Shown here piece by piece: positions 1 through 8,317 of a stretch of 32,099 bases of DNA. Made by a program: the position numbers and the translations under genes. How positions within the stretch are numbered: the stretch's first letter is position 1; each line of letters begins with the position of its first letter. The notes beneath the pieces were generated by a model. The model was not told the origin of the DNA. It searched no databases and worked only from the letters and a program-made list of their open reading frames with translations. The DNA is from Lachnospiraceae bacterium (GTDB lineage Bacteria; Bacillota; Clostridia; Lachnospirales; Lachnospiraceae), in assembly GCA_017465845.1 (NCBI GenBank), contig JAFTVH010000144.1, positions 1-32,099 on the forward strand, read 5' to 3'.

Positions 1-1
1 A

Positions 2-592
2 GGTATTCCGACCACTATCGTAGTAGGTGCCAAAAGCAAGAAGACGGCAGAATATATCCAGAATATCTTTATGAGTGAAGTGTTCCGCGTCTATATCAGT
101 CCGGATGTATTGGGCATCGAGCTTGGCGGTTCTCTGAAAAACGTGGTGGCGCTGGCAGCCGGAATTGCCGATGGACTTGGTTACGGCGACAACACCAATG
201 CTGAGTTGATTACCAGAGGTATCACTGAAATTTCACGCCTGGGTACCGTTATGGGCGGTAAAGCCGAGACGTTCAGTGGCTTGACAGGTATCGGAGATTT
301 GATCGTAACCTGTGCCAGTATGCACTCCAGGAACCGGCGCGCCGGTATTTTGATCGGACAGGGCTATACCATGGAAGAAGCCATGAATGAAGTCAATATG
401 GTAGTAGAGGGCGTTTATTCTGCTAAAGCAGCCATGGCACTGGCAGAAAAATATCAGGTACAACTGCCGATCATCGAGCAGGTCAATGAAGTACTGTTTG
501 CAAATAAGCCGGCTGATCAGGCAGTAAAAGAGCTAATGCTTCGTGATAAAAAGATGGAAATCCCAGACTGGGACGGAACGTCCGGTTGGTAA
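2..592 (+). CDS. gpsA: NAD(P)-dependent glycerol-3-phosphate dehydrogenase, C-terminal part
   Basis: The reading frame is already open at the window edge, so the N-terminal Rossmann domain lies outside and the ATG at 71 is internal. The enzyme reduces dihydroxyacetone phosphate to sn-glycerol-3-phosphate for phospholipid synthesis in the cytoplasm. The visible part carries the helical substrate-binding domain: the ELGGSLKNVVALAAGI block with the family's catalytic lysine, then GDNTNAELITRG, and FSGLTGIGDLIVTC followed by SRNRR. The C-terminus is complete (LMLRDKKMEIP region). The MoxR-type gene follows after 45 bases with no terminator, so co-transcription is possible. The family assignment is very secure; only the 5' end is missing. 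Confidence 0.96.
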   Translation, partial: GIPTTIVVGAKSKKTAEYIQNIFMSEVFRVYISPDVLGIELGGSLKNVVALAAGIADGLGYGDNTNAELITRGITEISRLGTVMGGKAETFSGLTGIGDLIVTCASMHSRNRRAGILIGQGYTMEEAMNEVNMVVEGVYSAKAAMALAEKYQVQLPIIEQVNEVLFANKPADQAVKELMLRDKKMEIPDWDGTSGW

Positions 593-637
593 AATGAGTT
601 GCAGGAAATACAAACAGTAAAATTTGGAGGTTAGTAT

Positions 638-1498
638 ATGAGCAGTGAAGCAAGTAACAGCATCCTGGCAAGCGGATTTGCAGATGCTGCGTTCAGAGGA
701 ACCGGTGAATATGTAGCGAGTGAAGAATTGATGGCAAGCGTAAATGTAGCCATTGCACTGAAAAAACCACTTTTGATAAAAGGGGAGCCCGGTACCGGCA
801 AGACCATGCTTGCTGAGGCAGTAGCTAAGGCGCTGGGTAAAAAGCTGATTATCTGGAATATCAAGTCCACCACCAAGGCACAAGAAGGCCTGTATGTCTA
901 CGATACCATTCAGCGTCTGTATGACGGTCAGTTCGGGGAAGAGGGTGTAGATGATATTGCAAGATACATCAAACTGGGTAAACTGGGAGAAGCTTTTGAC
1001 AGTGACGAGCAGGTAGTACTCCTGATCGATGAAATCGACAAAGCTGATCTGGAGTTCCCTAATGACCTTCTGTGGGAGCTGGATCAGATGGAATTCTACA
1101 TCAATGAGACCAAGAGAACGGTTAAGGCAAAGCACAGACCAATCGTTATCATTACCTCCAATGCGGAGAAAGAGCTGCCGGATGCATTCCTGCGCCGTTG
1201 TATTTTCCATTACATAGAATTCCCCAACGAAGAGCTGATGGAGGAAATCGTAAAAGTACACTATCCTAACGTGGAAGAGAATCTCTTAAAGAATGCCATG
1301 GAGGTATTCTACAATATCCGTGCCATCCGTGATATCCGTAAGAAGCCCAGCACTTCCGAGCTGATTGACTGGATCAATGCGCTGCAGATCGGCGGAATCC
1401 CGGCTGACAGGATTAAGAAAGCACTTCCTTTTGTAGGTGTTGTAGTGAAAAAAGATGAGGACCTGGAGCTGGTAAAGAATTCTGCAAATATGCTTTAG
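638..1498 (+). CDS. MoxR-family AAA+ ATPase
   Basis: A 286-residue ATPase. Walker A is GEPGTGKT (residues 49-56), Walker B is VVLLIDEID (126-134), a sensor-1 stretch IITSN is near 171-175, and an arginine pair follows at 186-187. MoxR proteins are chaperone-like AAA+ ATPases that usually act with a VWA-domain partner to mature or insert cofactors into a client. The next gene encodes exactly such a partner 24 bases downstream, which makes the call firm. The ribosome binding site TTTGGAGG sits 8-9 bases before the ATG. The client is unknown: no CO dehydrogenase, methanol dehydrogenase or other obvious metalloenzyme gene is in view. Confidence 0.92.
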   Translation: MSSEASNSILASGFADAAFRGTGEYVASEELMASVNVAIALKKPLLIKGEPGTGKTMLAEAVAKALGKKLIIWNIKSTTKAQEGLYVYDTIQRLYDGQFGEEGVDDIARYIKLGKLGEAFDSDEQVVLLIDEIDKADLEFPNDLLWELDQMEFYINETKRTVKAKHRPIVIITSNAEKELPDAFLRRCIFHYIEFPNEELMEEIVKVHYPNVEENLLKNAMEVFYNIRAIRDIRKKPSTSELIDWINALQIGGIPADRIKKALPFVGVVVKKDEDLELVKNSANML

Positions 1499-1522
1499 TT
1501 ATCAGCAGAAGTGTGAGGGCAT

Positions 1523-2725
1523 ATGTTTATAGATTTTTTCCAAACGCTGCGGGCTAAGGGGCTGCATGTTACCCTGGGAGAATTCCTGACTTTGCAGGAA
1601 GCCCTGGAAAAGGGCTTGTGCGGCAGTTCGCTGACACAGTTTTACTATGTGGCCAGAATGATTCTGGTAAAAAGTGAAACGGATTTTGATAAATTTGATA
1701 TGGCCTTCGAGGAATGCTTCAAAGCTGCCCAGAGAGAGACAGAAGTAGGTGCTGAGATGCTGCGCTGGTTGGATAAGTCTGACATGATGGAGCTTGCCCA
1801 CGAAGAAGCCAGAAATCATCTGAACCAGATGGAAGAGGTGCAGATTGATAAGGAAGACGTGGAAGAGAAGTTTCGCCAGCGTCTGAAAGACCAGGACAGC
1901 GAGCACAACGGCGGAAGCTATTGGATCGGTACCATGGGTAAGACTTCTTTCGGTAACATGGGCGGCAATGTGGGCGGTGTCCGGGTGGGCGGCAAGACCG
2001 GCTATCAGTCTGCCTTTGCTGTAGTTGGCGCCAGAAAATATAAAGATTTCCGTGACGATAAGGTGTTGGACAACAGACAGTTCCAGCTGGCATTTCGGAA
2101 GCTGCGCCAGTTCTCCAGCAGGCTTGATATTCCTGAGACAGAGCTGGATATCGACGGTACGGTGGACAAGACTTGTAATAACGGTGGCTGCCTGCAGATC
2201 GTCATGAAGAAGCCGCGTAAGAATGCTGTGAAGCTGCTGCTCCTTATGGACTCCGGCGGTACCATGATTCCCTTTAGCAGCCTGTTGAATGATTTATTCC
2301 AGGCTGTGCATAAGTCCAACCATTACAAGGATGTAAAGACCTATTATTTCCACAATTGTATCTATAGTAAGCTTTATAAGACTCCTGAATGCGAGAATGG
2401 TGACTGGGTGGATACGGAGTGGATGTTCCGCAATGTAGGCAGTGATTATAAGGTTATCATTGTAGGGGATGCTGCCATGGCACCGGAAGAATTATATTCT
2501 ACCAGTGGTAACTATCGTGGACCTAATGGCGGTCTTTCAGGGTATGATTGGCTGCAATTGATCAAACGCAAGTATAAGAAGGTAGTGTGGCTCAATCCCA
2601 AGATGGCACCCGGGCGTGCGCCCTGGCGTGAGGCGGAGACGGCCATTAAGGAAATATTCCCCATGTACAAGCTGACTGTGGACGGGCTGAATCAGGCTAT
2701 GATCAAGCTGATGGTGAATAAATAG
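1523..2725 (+). CDS. CoxE-like VWA-domain protein, partner of the MoxR ATPase
   Basis: A 400-residue cytoplasmic protein with no signal peptide. Residues 1-125 are helical and charged, 136-160 form a glycine-rich linker (FGNMGGNVGGVRVGG), and about 235-390 form a von Willebrand A fold. The metal-site motif reads LLLLMDSGGTM (near 238-248), so the usual DxSxS is DxGxT. From memory, a glycine there is common in this CoxE-like subfamily, so I do not read it as inactivation. Tight spacing after the MoxR gene indicates an operon. By analogy with MoxR/CoxE pairs it should be an adaptor for the ATPase; the target is not identifiable here. A strong terminator follows. Confidence 0.88.
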   Translation: MFIDFFQTLRAKGLHVTLGEFLTLQEALEKGLCGSSLTQFYYVARMILVKSETDFDKFDMAFEECFKAAQRETEVGAEMLRWLDKSDMMELAHEEARNHLNQMEEVQIDKEDVEEKFRQRLKDQDSEHNGGSYWIGTMGKTSFGNMGGNVGGVRVGGKTGYQSAFAVVGARKYKDFRDDKVLDNRQFQLAFRKLRQFSSRLDIPETELDIDGTVDKTCNNGGCLQIVMKKPRKNAVKLLLLMDSGGTMIPFSSLLNDLFQAVHKSNHYKDVKTYYFHNCIYSKLYKTPECENGDWVDTEWMFRNVGSDYKVIIVGDAAMAPEELYSTSGNYRGPNGGLSGYDWLQLIKRKYKKVVWLNPKMAPGRAPWREAETAIKEIFPMYKLTVDGLNQAMIKLMVNK

Positions 2726-2768
2726 AGTGGGTCTGACAGGCTATCTGGGTTAGATATTAGATTAGGTG

Positions 2769-2819
2769 AAAAAAGCGAAATTGAGAAATGACAGCTTGTA
2801 GTCTCAATTTCGCTTTTTT
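2769..2819. terminator. Bidirectional intrinsic terminator with 18-bp perfect stem
   Basis: Positions 2769-2786 and 2802-2819 are exact reverse complements around a 15-base loop. The stem begins with an A run and ends with a T run, so it can end transcription of the VWA gene on the plus strand and of the convergent acetyltransferase gene on the minus strand. Confidence 0.93.
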
Positions 2820-2855
2820 ATATGTAACGATTTCCTAAAAATTGAATTATGGATG

Positions 2856-2914
2856 GCTATACTTTGAACGTATAGCAAGGAGCGGTAGCGGATGGCGAAT
2901 GTCCGCTTTACTGC
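2856..2914. repeat. Tandem short hairpins downstream of the acetyltransferase gene
   Basis: GCTATAC at 2856-2862 pairs with GTATAGC at 2870-2876. Immediately after, GCGGTA plus GCGGA (2882-2892) pairs with TCCGC (2902-2906) and TACTGC (2909-2914), with a small bulge and one G-U pair. The hairpins sit just past the stop codon of the minus-strand gene, before the long terminator. They may help protect the 3' end of that mRNA or be a short dispersed repeat. Confidence 0.45.
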
Positions 2915-2916
2915 CA

Positions 2917-3525
2917 TTATACATCAAGAGTGATTTTTCTGTCTTTGAAATAATACAACTTATCGTGTTCGTTGACTTCACGCAGCACTTTGCAGGGATT
3001 ACCCACAGCTATCACATTGTCCGGCAGGTCTTTTGTTACCACACTTCCTGCGCCGACCACCACATTGTCACCGATGGTAACGCCGGGAACAATAACGACA
3101 CCTGCACCGATCCAGCAGTTTTTGCCGATGTGAACGGGCGCATTATATTGATATCCCTGCTCCCTGAGTTCAGGCAGAATAGGATGTCCTGCTGTAGCAA
3201 CAGTGACATTTGGACCAAACAGCGTATAATCTCCTACATAAATATGGGTATCATCCACCAATGTGAGATTGAAGTTAGCATATACGCCTTTGCCGAAGTG
3301 AACATGATGTCCGCCCCAGTTGGCATGAAACGGTGGCTCAATATAACAGCCGTCACCGATTTCGGCAAACATCTCTTTTAACAGATGAGTTCTCTTTTCA
3401 CCTTCTAAAGGGCGGGTGGCATTGAAATCATAGAGCTTTTCAAGACAGGCGGTCTGTTCTTTCATGATTTCTTCATCACTGGGAAAATAAAGTTCACAGT
3501 TGTGCATTTTTTGTTTCATATCCAT
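2917..3525 (-). CDS. Maltose/galactoside-type O-acetyltransferase (hexapeptide repeat)
   Basis: A 202-residue acetyl-CoA-dependent sugar O-acetyltransferase of the LacA/Maa group. Residues 1-60 match the N-terminal maltose-acetyltransferase domain (LYDFNATRP). From about 60 to 185 the left-handed beta-helix hexapeptide repeats appear (IGKNCWIGAGVVIVPG, then IGDNVVVGAGSVV). The expected catalytic histidine is in TAGHP (H114). The family's closing GNPCKVLRE motif is present. Length is normal. The start is supported by CGGAGG 8 bases upstream on the minus strand. It acetylates a sugar hydroxyl, but the natural acceptor cannot be read from sequence. The gene stands alone and converges on the VWA gene. 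Confidence 0.92.
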   Translation of the reverse strand: MDMKQKMHNCELYFPSDEEIMKEQTACLEKLYDFNATRPLEGEKRTHLLKEMFAEIGDGCYIEPPFHANWGGHHVHFGKGVYANFNLTLVDDTHIYVGDYTLFGPNVTVATAGHPILPELREQGYQYNAPVHIGKNCWIGAGVVIVPGVTIGDNVVVGAGSVVTKDLPDNVIAVGNPCKVLREVNEHDKLYYFKDRKITLDV

Positions 3526-3675
3526 TTTAGTATTCCTCCGTTTGCTCGGGTGCTTTGGTCAAATCCACCTTCTATGTAAAATTGACAAAGCTGCAATGTA
3601 TATGATACGATTATATCGCAAGCTTTGGCTTGAAATCAACTATTATTAAGAAGAGAGGAGAAAGCAGCACCGCAC

Positions 3676-3783
3676 TACTATGCAGAAGCTTTCCCGAAGC
3701 ATTTTGTAAAAAGTCCGGCAGAATATCGAAAAGAATTGACGACCAGGAGGTATGAAGATGCGAACAGAACAGGAAATGCTTGA
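3676..3783 (+). pseudogene. Relic of an AraC-family regulator (C-terminal end only)
   Basis: Reading from 3676 gives YYAEAFPKHFVKSPAEYRKE, which matches the closing helix of AraC/XylS DNA-binding domains (consensus NYFSRAFKKHFGMSPSEYR). The frame then runs on through the ribosome binding site and first codons of the next gene and stops at 3781-3783. Nothing recognisable of the rest of an AraC protein lies upstream. Only about 25 codons are diagnostic, so confidence is moderate. Confidence 0.55.
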
Positions 3784-4621
3784 TTTAATTATTACAACAG
3801 CCCGGGAAGATGATCGTATCAGAGCAGTCTACATGGAGGGCTCTCGCACTAACCCCAAGGTACCCAAGGATATCTTTCAAGATTACGATATTGAATATAT
3901 TGTAACCGAGACAGCTTCTTTCCGTAAGGATAAAAGTTGGATTGACCGATTTGGTAAACGCCTGTATATGCAGTATCCGGAAGAAAATGTTTACTTTGAC
4001 GATGATGTGGAAAGCAGTTATGGGTGGCTGATTCAGTTTGCAGACGGCAATAGAATGGACTTGCATGTCTGTACGAAAGAGCATGCCCTGAAGAATCTGG
4101 AGATGTATCAGACACTGCTTGATAAGGACGGAATTATGCCCGGCAATGGGGACCATTCTGATGAGCGGTACCGGGTGAAACGACCGACACAGGAGCAATT
4201 TTCCTGTACCTGCAATGAGTTTTGGTGGTGTCTTAATAATGTGGCGAAAGGGCTCTGGAGAGAGGAACTGCCTTACGTGATGGAAATGATTGATTTCTGC
4301 GTCCGTCCTATGCTAAGGCGGGTTTTGGAGTGGAAAGTCGGCTGCGAGTATGATTTTCAGGTGTGTACCGGGAAAGCAGGGAAGTATCTGAAGAATTATT
4401 TGCAGGAGCAGACTTATCAGAGATACCTGGCGACTTATACGAAAGCGGAGATGGAAGCAATGTGGGATGGGGTTATGGGAATGTGTGAGCTGTTTCAAGA
4501 AGTTGCGGATGAAGTTAGTGAGAAGATGGAGTTTGAGTATGATAAAGAACAAGCCGATAACAGTCTTGGGTATCTGAAACATGTCAGGGAATTGCCTAAA
4601 AATGCGAGAGAAGTTTATTGA
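3758..4621 (+). CDS. ANT(6)-like aminoglycoside 6-adenylyltransferase
   Basis: A 287-residue nucleotidyltransferase of the streptomycin adenylyltransferase (AadE/ANT(6)) family. The N-terminus shows MRTEQEMLDLI, then AVYMEGSRTNPKVPKDIFQDYDIEY with the G-S motif and metal-binding Asp-x-Asp (DYD). The third acidic site is in NRMDLHV. These are the hallmarks of the family, which transfers AMP from ATP to the 6-hydroxyl of streptomycin. I place the start at 3758 rather than the ATG at 3752: AGGAGG (3745-3750) is only one base from the first ATG but 7 from the second, and the family begins MRTE. The AraC relic overlaps its 5' end. Chromosomal homologues exist in gut Clostridia and activity on streptomycin is not proven by sequence. 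No mobile-element genes are adjacent. Confidence 0.9.
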   Translation: MRTEQEMLDLIITTAREDDRIRAVYMEGSRTNPKVPKDIFQDYDIEYIVTETASFRKDKSWIDRFGKRLYMQYPEENVYFDDDVESSYGWLIQFADGNRMDLHVCTKEHALKNLEMYQTLLDKDGIMPGNGDHSDERYRVKRPTQEQFSCTCNEFWWCLNNVAKGLWREELPYVMEMIDFCVRPMLRRVLEWKVGCEYDFQVCTGKAGKYLKNYLQEQTYQRYLATYTKAEMEAMWDGVMGMCELFQEVADEVSEKMEFEYDKEQADNSLGYLKHVRELPKNAREVY

Positions 4622-4661
4622 TGTGTATAAATAGAAATTTGTGTAAGAAAAAAGAAAAGAC

Positions 4662-4690
4662 TTCCCATTTAGCTCATCAATGGTTATAAT
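4662..4690 (+). promoter_or_regulatory. Sigma-A promoter for the AAA-ATPase/nuclease-fold gene
   Basis: TTCCCA (4662-4667) and a perfect TATAAT (4685-4690) are 17 bases apart, and the start codon lies 50 bases downstream. The -35 box is only a partial match. Confidence 0.6.
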
Positions 4691-4740
4691 GAAAGTAATA
4701 AATACTGCACATAATTAAATAATATAGAGGAGCTTCCTAA

Positions 4741-6426
4741 ATGGCAAGGACGGTAAGTATCGGTCATCAGGACTTTGAACAACTGATAACAAATAATTAT
4801 TTTTATATTGATAAGACCCACTTTATTAAAGAATGGTGGGAAAACGGTGATGCTGTAACTTTGATTACCAGACCTCGCCGTTTTGGAAAGACTTTGGTTA
4901 TGAGTATGATCGAAAAGTTTTTCTCTGTACAATATGCAGGGCGTAGTGATTTATTTGAAAGACTTGTAATCTGGGATGAAGAAAAATATCAAAAGCTTCA
5001 GGGAACTTATCCGGTGATCAGTTTATCCTTTGCAAATGTAAAAGAGAGAGATTATCCGTCTACTGTGCTTCGAATTTGCCAGTTGGTTACTGATTTGTAT
5101 AGAAGAAACAAATTTCTTTTGGAAAGTGAGGTGCTTTCAGAGGAAGAGAAGGATGAGTATCGTAAGATAAATATGAGTATGCCTGAAGTTGTAGCTACTA
5201 TGGCTATTCATAAGTTGTCAGAGTATCTTTACCGGTACTATGGCAAAAAAGTAATTATTCTTCTGGATGAGTACGACACACCAATGCAGGAAGCCTATAT
5301 TGATGGATATTGGGAGCAGATGGCTGGTTTTACAAGAAGTATGTTCAATGCCTCATTTAAGACAAACCCTTACATGGAACGGGCAATTATGACCGGCATT
5401 ACCAGAACCAGTAAAGAGTCCGTTTTCTCTGATTTGAATAATTTGACAGTAGTAACCACCACAACAGAACGATATACAGACAGTTTTGGTTTTACTCAGG
5501 ATGAAGTCAATCAAGCTTTGAGGGAATATGGTTTGTATGAGCAAGTAGCGGAAGTGAAAAAATGGTATGATGGATTTGTTTTCGGTACGACGAAGGATAT
5601 CTATAATCCGTGGTCTATTTTAAATTTTCTGGAAAACAGGAAGTTTGCAACGTATTGGGCTAATACCAGTAGTAACAGCCTCGTAGAGAAGTTAATCCGT
5701 GAAGGAAGCGCGAATGTCAAGATGATCATGGAAGATCTCTTGACGGGAAAATGTCTTCATACACAAATAGATGAGCAAGTTGTCTTTGCACAGCTTGATT
5801 ATAGTGAATATGCAATCTGGAGTCTGCTTCTTGCAAGCGGTTATCTCAAGGTGATTAAGTACGAGATGAATCTTGAGAGCGGCGGAGAAGAGTATGATCT
5901 GGCATTGACAAATAAAGAAGTGAAAATCATGTTTGAAAGAATGATACGCGAATGGTTTTCACGTTTTACACCGGACTACAATGATTTTGTAAAAGCATTA
6001 CTGGCGGGTGATACGAAAGCAATGAATGCATATATGAACAGGGTAGCCTTAGCTACATTCAGTTATTTTGACACCGGCAGGAATCCATCTGAGGCTGCAG
6101 AACCGGAGAGATTTTATCATGGTTTTGTACTGGGGCTTATGGTGGATTTGGCAGACAGATATATCATATCTTCAAACCGGGAAAGCGGCTACGGCAGATA
6201 TGATGTATTACTCAAACCACGGAATAAACAGGATGATGGGATTATTTTGGAATTCAAAGTGCGGGATTCGGAGGATGAAAAAACGCTTTCAGAAACTGTG
6301 AAGGCAGCTTTGAAGCAGATTGATGAACGGTGTTATGCTGCTACACTGATACAGGAAGGAGTAGCAGAGGAGAAAATCAGAAAATATGGATTTGCTTTTG
6401 AGGGGAAAAAGGTTTTAATCGGGTAA
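4741..6426 (+). CDS. AAA-ATPase-like protein with C-terminal PD-(D/E)XK nuclease fold
   Basis: A 561-residue protein of the AAA-ATPase_like/PDDEXK_9 type that is abundant in gut anaerobes. The N-terminus has IDKTHFIKEW and a non-standard P-loop RPRRFGKT (residues 44-51). Walker B is IILLDEYD (172-179). A TGITRTSKES stretch follows. The C-terminus carries a nuclease-like core GRYDVLL (D488) and ILEFKV (E504-x-K506), which keeps the D...ExK residues. The ribosome binding site GAGG is 10 bases before the ATG. The biological role of the family is unsettled; the intact P-loop and ExK residues suggest an active ATPase and possibly nuclease. It has its own promoter and no partner gene. Confidence 0.87.
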   Translation: MARTVSIGHQDFEQLITNNYFYIDKTHFIKEWWENGDAVTLITRPRRFGKTLVMSMIEKFFSVQYAGRSDLFERLVIWDEEKYQKLQGTYPVISLSFANVKERDYPSTVLRICQLVTDLYRRNKFLLESEVLSEEEKDEYRKINMSMPEVVATMAIHKLSEYLYRYYGKKVIILLDEYDTPMQEAYIDGYWEQMAGFTRSMFNASFKTNPYMERAIMTGITRTSKESVFSDLNNLTVVTTTTERYTDSFGFTQDEVNQALREYGLYEQVAEVKKWYDGFVFGTTKDIYNPWSILNFLENRKFATYWANTSSNSLVEKLIREGSANVKMIMEDLLTGKCLHTQIDEQVVFAQLDYSEYAIWSLLLASGYLKVIKYEMNLESGGEEYDLALTNKEVKIMFERMIREWFSRFTPDYNDFVKALLAGDTKAMNAYMNRVALATFSYFDTGRNPSEAAEPERFYHGFVLGLMVDLADRYIISSNRESGYGRYDVLLKPRNKQDDGIILEFKVRDSEDEKTLSETVKAALKQIDERCYAATLIQEGVAEEKIRKYGFAFEGKKVLIG

Positions 6427-6463
6427 AACACCCCAAAGAATCAAGAAAAATGCAAACACACGA

Positions 6464-6492
6464 TTGAAATTTCCCTAAACACACTGTATAAT
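6464..6492 (+). promoter_or_regulatory. Sigma-A promoter of tyrS
   Basis: TTGAAA (6464-6469) and TATAAT (6487-6492) are separated by 17 bases. This predicts a leader of about 80 bases, too short for a T-box riboswitch, and no T-box core sequence is visible. Confidence 0.82.
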
Positions 6493-6579
6493 AACTAGAG
6501 TGCTGATTTAAAGCAAATGCTATCCCGGCTTTATGTCCGGTGCATAGATTTCGAATAAAATCAAAGGAGACAACGAACG

Positions 6580-7800
6580 ATGACGATTTATGACGAGTTG
6601 AAAGCAAGAGGACTTCTTGCTCAGCTGACAGATGAAGAAGAAATCAAGGAGCTGATCAATAACGGAAAAGCTACCTTTTATATTGGTTTCGACCCTACAG
6701 CAGACAGCCTTCACGTAGGTCACTTCATGGCTCTTTGCCTGATGAAGAGACTGCAGATGGCAGGCAACAAACCTATCGCCCTGATCGGCGGCGGTACCGC
6801 AATGATCGGTGACCCTTCCGGAAGAAGCGATATGCGTACTATGATGACTAAGGAAACCATCGACCACAATGTAGAGTGCTTCAAGAAGCAGATGAGCCGC
6901 TTCATTGATTTCTCAGACGGCAAAGCCCTTCTGGTAAACAATGCCGACTGGCTGCTTGGCCTTAATTATGTAGAACTTCTGCGCGATGTAGGCGTGCATT
7001 TCAGTGTAAACCGTATGCTGACTGCTGAGTGCTACAAGCAGCGTATGGAGAAAGGTCTCAGCTTCTTAGAGTTTAACTATATGATCATGCAGAGCTACGA
7101 TTTCCTGGCACTGTACCAGAAGTACGGCTGTAACATGCAGTTTGGCGGAGACGACCAGTGGTCCAACATGCTGGGCGGTACCGAGCTGATCCGTCGTAAG
7201 CTGGGCAAAGATGCTTACGCAATGACCATCACCCTGCTCTTGAATTCCGAAGGAAAGAAGATGGGTAAGACCCAGAAGGGTGCTGTATGGCTTGATCCTA
7301 ACAAGACTTCTCCTTTCGAATTCTACCAGTACTGGAGAAATGTGGCAGATGCAGATGTTCTGAAGTGCCTGCGTATGCTGACTTTCCTGCCTCTGGAGCA
7401 GATCGATGAGATGGACAAATGGGAAGGCAGCCAGTTAAATCAGGCAAAGGAGATTCTGGCATACGAATTGACCAAACTGGTCCATGGCGAAGAAGAGGCC
7501 GAGAAAGCTCAGGCAAGTGCGAGAGCACTGTTTGCCGGTGGAGATGCAGCCGAGATGCCTACTTGTGAACTGAAAGAAGAAGACTTCCTGAACGGAACCA
7601 TCGACATTCTGGGTGTGCTGGTAAAAGCAGGACTGACCGCTTCCAGATCTGAGGCTAGACGTGCCGTAGAACAGGGCGGTGTTACCGTAGAAAATGAGAA
7701 GGTAACAGATATCAAGACTGTTTATACACCGGAGAGCTTTGCCGGAGATGGTATCGTGGTGAAGCGCGGTAAGAAGAACTTTAAGAGAGTAAAGATGTAA
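6580..7800 (+). CDS. tyrS: Tyrosine--tRNA ligase
   Basis: A 406-residue class I aminoacyl-tRNA synthetase that charges tRNA-Tyr. The nucleotide-binding HIGH motif appears as HVGH (residues 45-48), and the KMSKS loop as KMGKT (227-231). The tyrosine-pocket motifs [10 protein letters not shown] and MQSYDF are present. An S4 RNA-binding domain forms the C-terminus ([17 protein letters not shown]). Length and motifs are normal for bacterial TyrS. The start has AAAGGAG upstream. The gene is monocistronic, with a consensus promoter and its own terminator. Confidence 0.98.
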   Translation: MTIYDELKARGLLAQLTDEEEIKELINNGKATFYIGFDPTADSLHVGHFMALCLMKRLQMAGNKPIALIGGGTAMIGDPSGRSDMRTMMTKETIDHNVECFKKQMSRFIDFSDGKALLVNNADWLLGLNYVELLRDVGVHFSVNRMLTAECYKQRMEKGLSFLEFNYMIMQSYDFLALYQKYGCNMQFGGDDQWSNMLGGTELIRRKLGKDAYAMTITLLLNSEGKKMGKTQKGAVWLDPNKTSPFEFYQYWRNVADADVLKCLRMLTFLPLEQIDEMDKWEGSQLNQAKEILAYELTKLVHGEEEAEKAQASARALFAGGDAAEMPTCELKEEDFLNGTIDILGVLVKAGLTASRSEARRAVEQGGVTVENEKVTDIKTVYTPESFAGDGIVVKRGKKNFKRVKM

Positions 7801-7826
7801 GAGAATAACATCATAAATGAATAAAT

Positions 7827-7864
7827 AGCCTGCCTTGACTTAATTGGTCAAAGCAGGCTTTTGT
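7827..7864 (+). terminator. Intrinsic terminator of tyrS
   Basis: A 13-bp stem with one mismatch pairs 7827-7839 (AGCCTGCCTTGAC) with 7847-7859 (GTCAAAGCAGGCT), followed by a short T run. Confidence 0.9.
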
Positions 7865-7888
7865 TAAAAACGGGAGGTATTTAGACTT

Positions 7889-8073
7889 ATGAAAAATGTA
7901 TGTGTTATTACCGGTGGCGGCAGCGGAATGGCTTGACCGCTGAAAAACGTATGGGTACTCCGGAAGAGCTGGGGTATGCGATTGCTACTGTGGCAGATGA
8001 AAGAAATGGGTATCTTGCAGGGGTGGATGTGCTCTGTGATGGGGGTAGTGTTGTTGGGAAGAACCTTCGGTAA
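7889..8073 (+). pseudogene. Short-chain dehydrogenase/reductase relic lacking its middle
   Basis: From the ATG at 7889, with GGGAGG upstream, the frame reads MKNVCVITGGGSGMA and stops at 7934. This is the Rossmann N-terminus of an SDR with its TGxxxGM-type cofactor motif. A second frame starting at 7933 reads LTAEKRMGTPEELGYAIATV and continues to NGYLAGVDVLCDGGSV, the closing segment of an SDR, ending at 8071-8073. A normal SDR has about 250 residues, so roughly 190 codons have been deleted between the two ends with a change of frame. Active site residues (Ser, Tyr, Lys) are gone, so it cannot work. Confidence 0.85.
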
Positions 8074-8102
8074 CCAATCCGTAAAGAGATGAACATTAAC
8101 GA

Positions 8103-8131
8103 GTGGGAAGCTTAGCCTTCCCACATTTTTT
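8103..8131 (+). terminator. Intrinsic terminator after the SDR relic
   Basis: GTGGGAAG (8103-8110) and CTTCCCAC (8117-8124) form a perfect 8-bp stem with a 6-base loop, followed by six T residues. Confidence 0.9.
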
Positions 8132-8230
8132 GACTATGAGATGGCCCAGAAGTCATGTATGGGGAGAAACAGTTGTAAAATTTTGTTGTGATTTTAAGGC
8201 CTTAGAGAAGGCTGCGGACGGATGAATAGG

Positions 8231-8296
8231 AGGATAGCTCTCGTGGAATTTCTCTCTTTAAGGGAAGAGTCTTCTAAAAAGGCACTAAGCTATCCT
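8231..8296. repeat. Inverted repeat around the possible short frame 8243-8326
   Basis: AGGATAGCT at 8231-8239 and AGCTATCCT at 8288-8296 are exact complements. A smaller stem inside pairs CTCTT with AAGAG. On the plus strand the left arm contains part of a Shine-Dalgarno-like AGGAGGA (8228-8234). Eight bases later a GTG opens 27 codons to a stop at 8324. On the minus strand it lies just after thiD and could end that operon, though there is no T run. Confidence 0.4.
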
Positions 8297-8317
8297 CAAC
8301 ATCCCCAATATCACGAT

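Larger units (their letters stand above)
8074..8317. other. Gene-poor stretch between SDR relic and thiD
   Basis: It holds one clear terminator (8103-8131) and, nearer thiD, a 9-base inverted repeat with a possible very short reading frame (listed separately). Nothing else is recognisable in 8132-8220; a few codons there may be gene debris, but I cannot assign a family. Confidence 0.5.

Noticed and set aside
533-1261. 242-residue frame antisense to gpsA and the MoxR gene
   Set aside because: It is a mirror of strongly conserved coding sequence on the plus strand and shows no family features.
2842-3381. 179-residue plus-strand frame across the acetyltransferase gene
   Set aside because: The minus strand encodes an intact acetyltransferase with catalytic motifs; the plus frame has no recognisable features.
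6427-6579. T-box riboswitch in front of tyrS
   Set aside because: The promoter leaves a leader of only about 80 bases and the conserved T-box sequence is not present.
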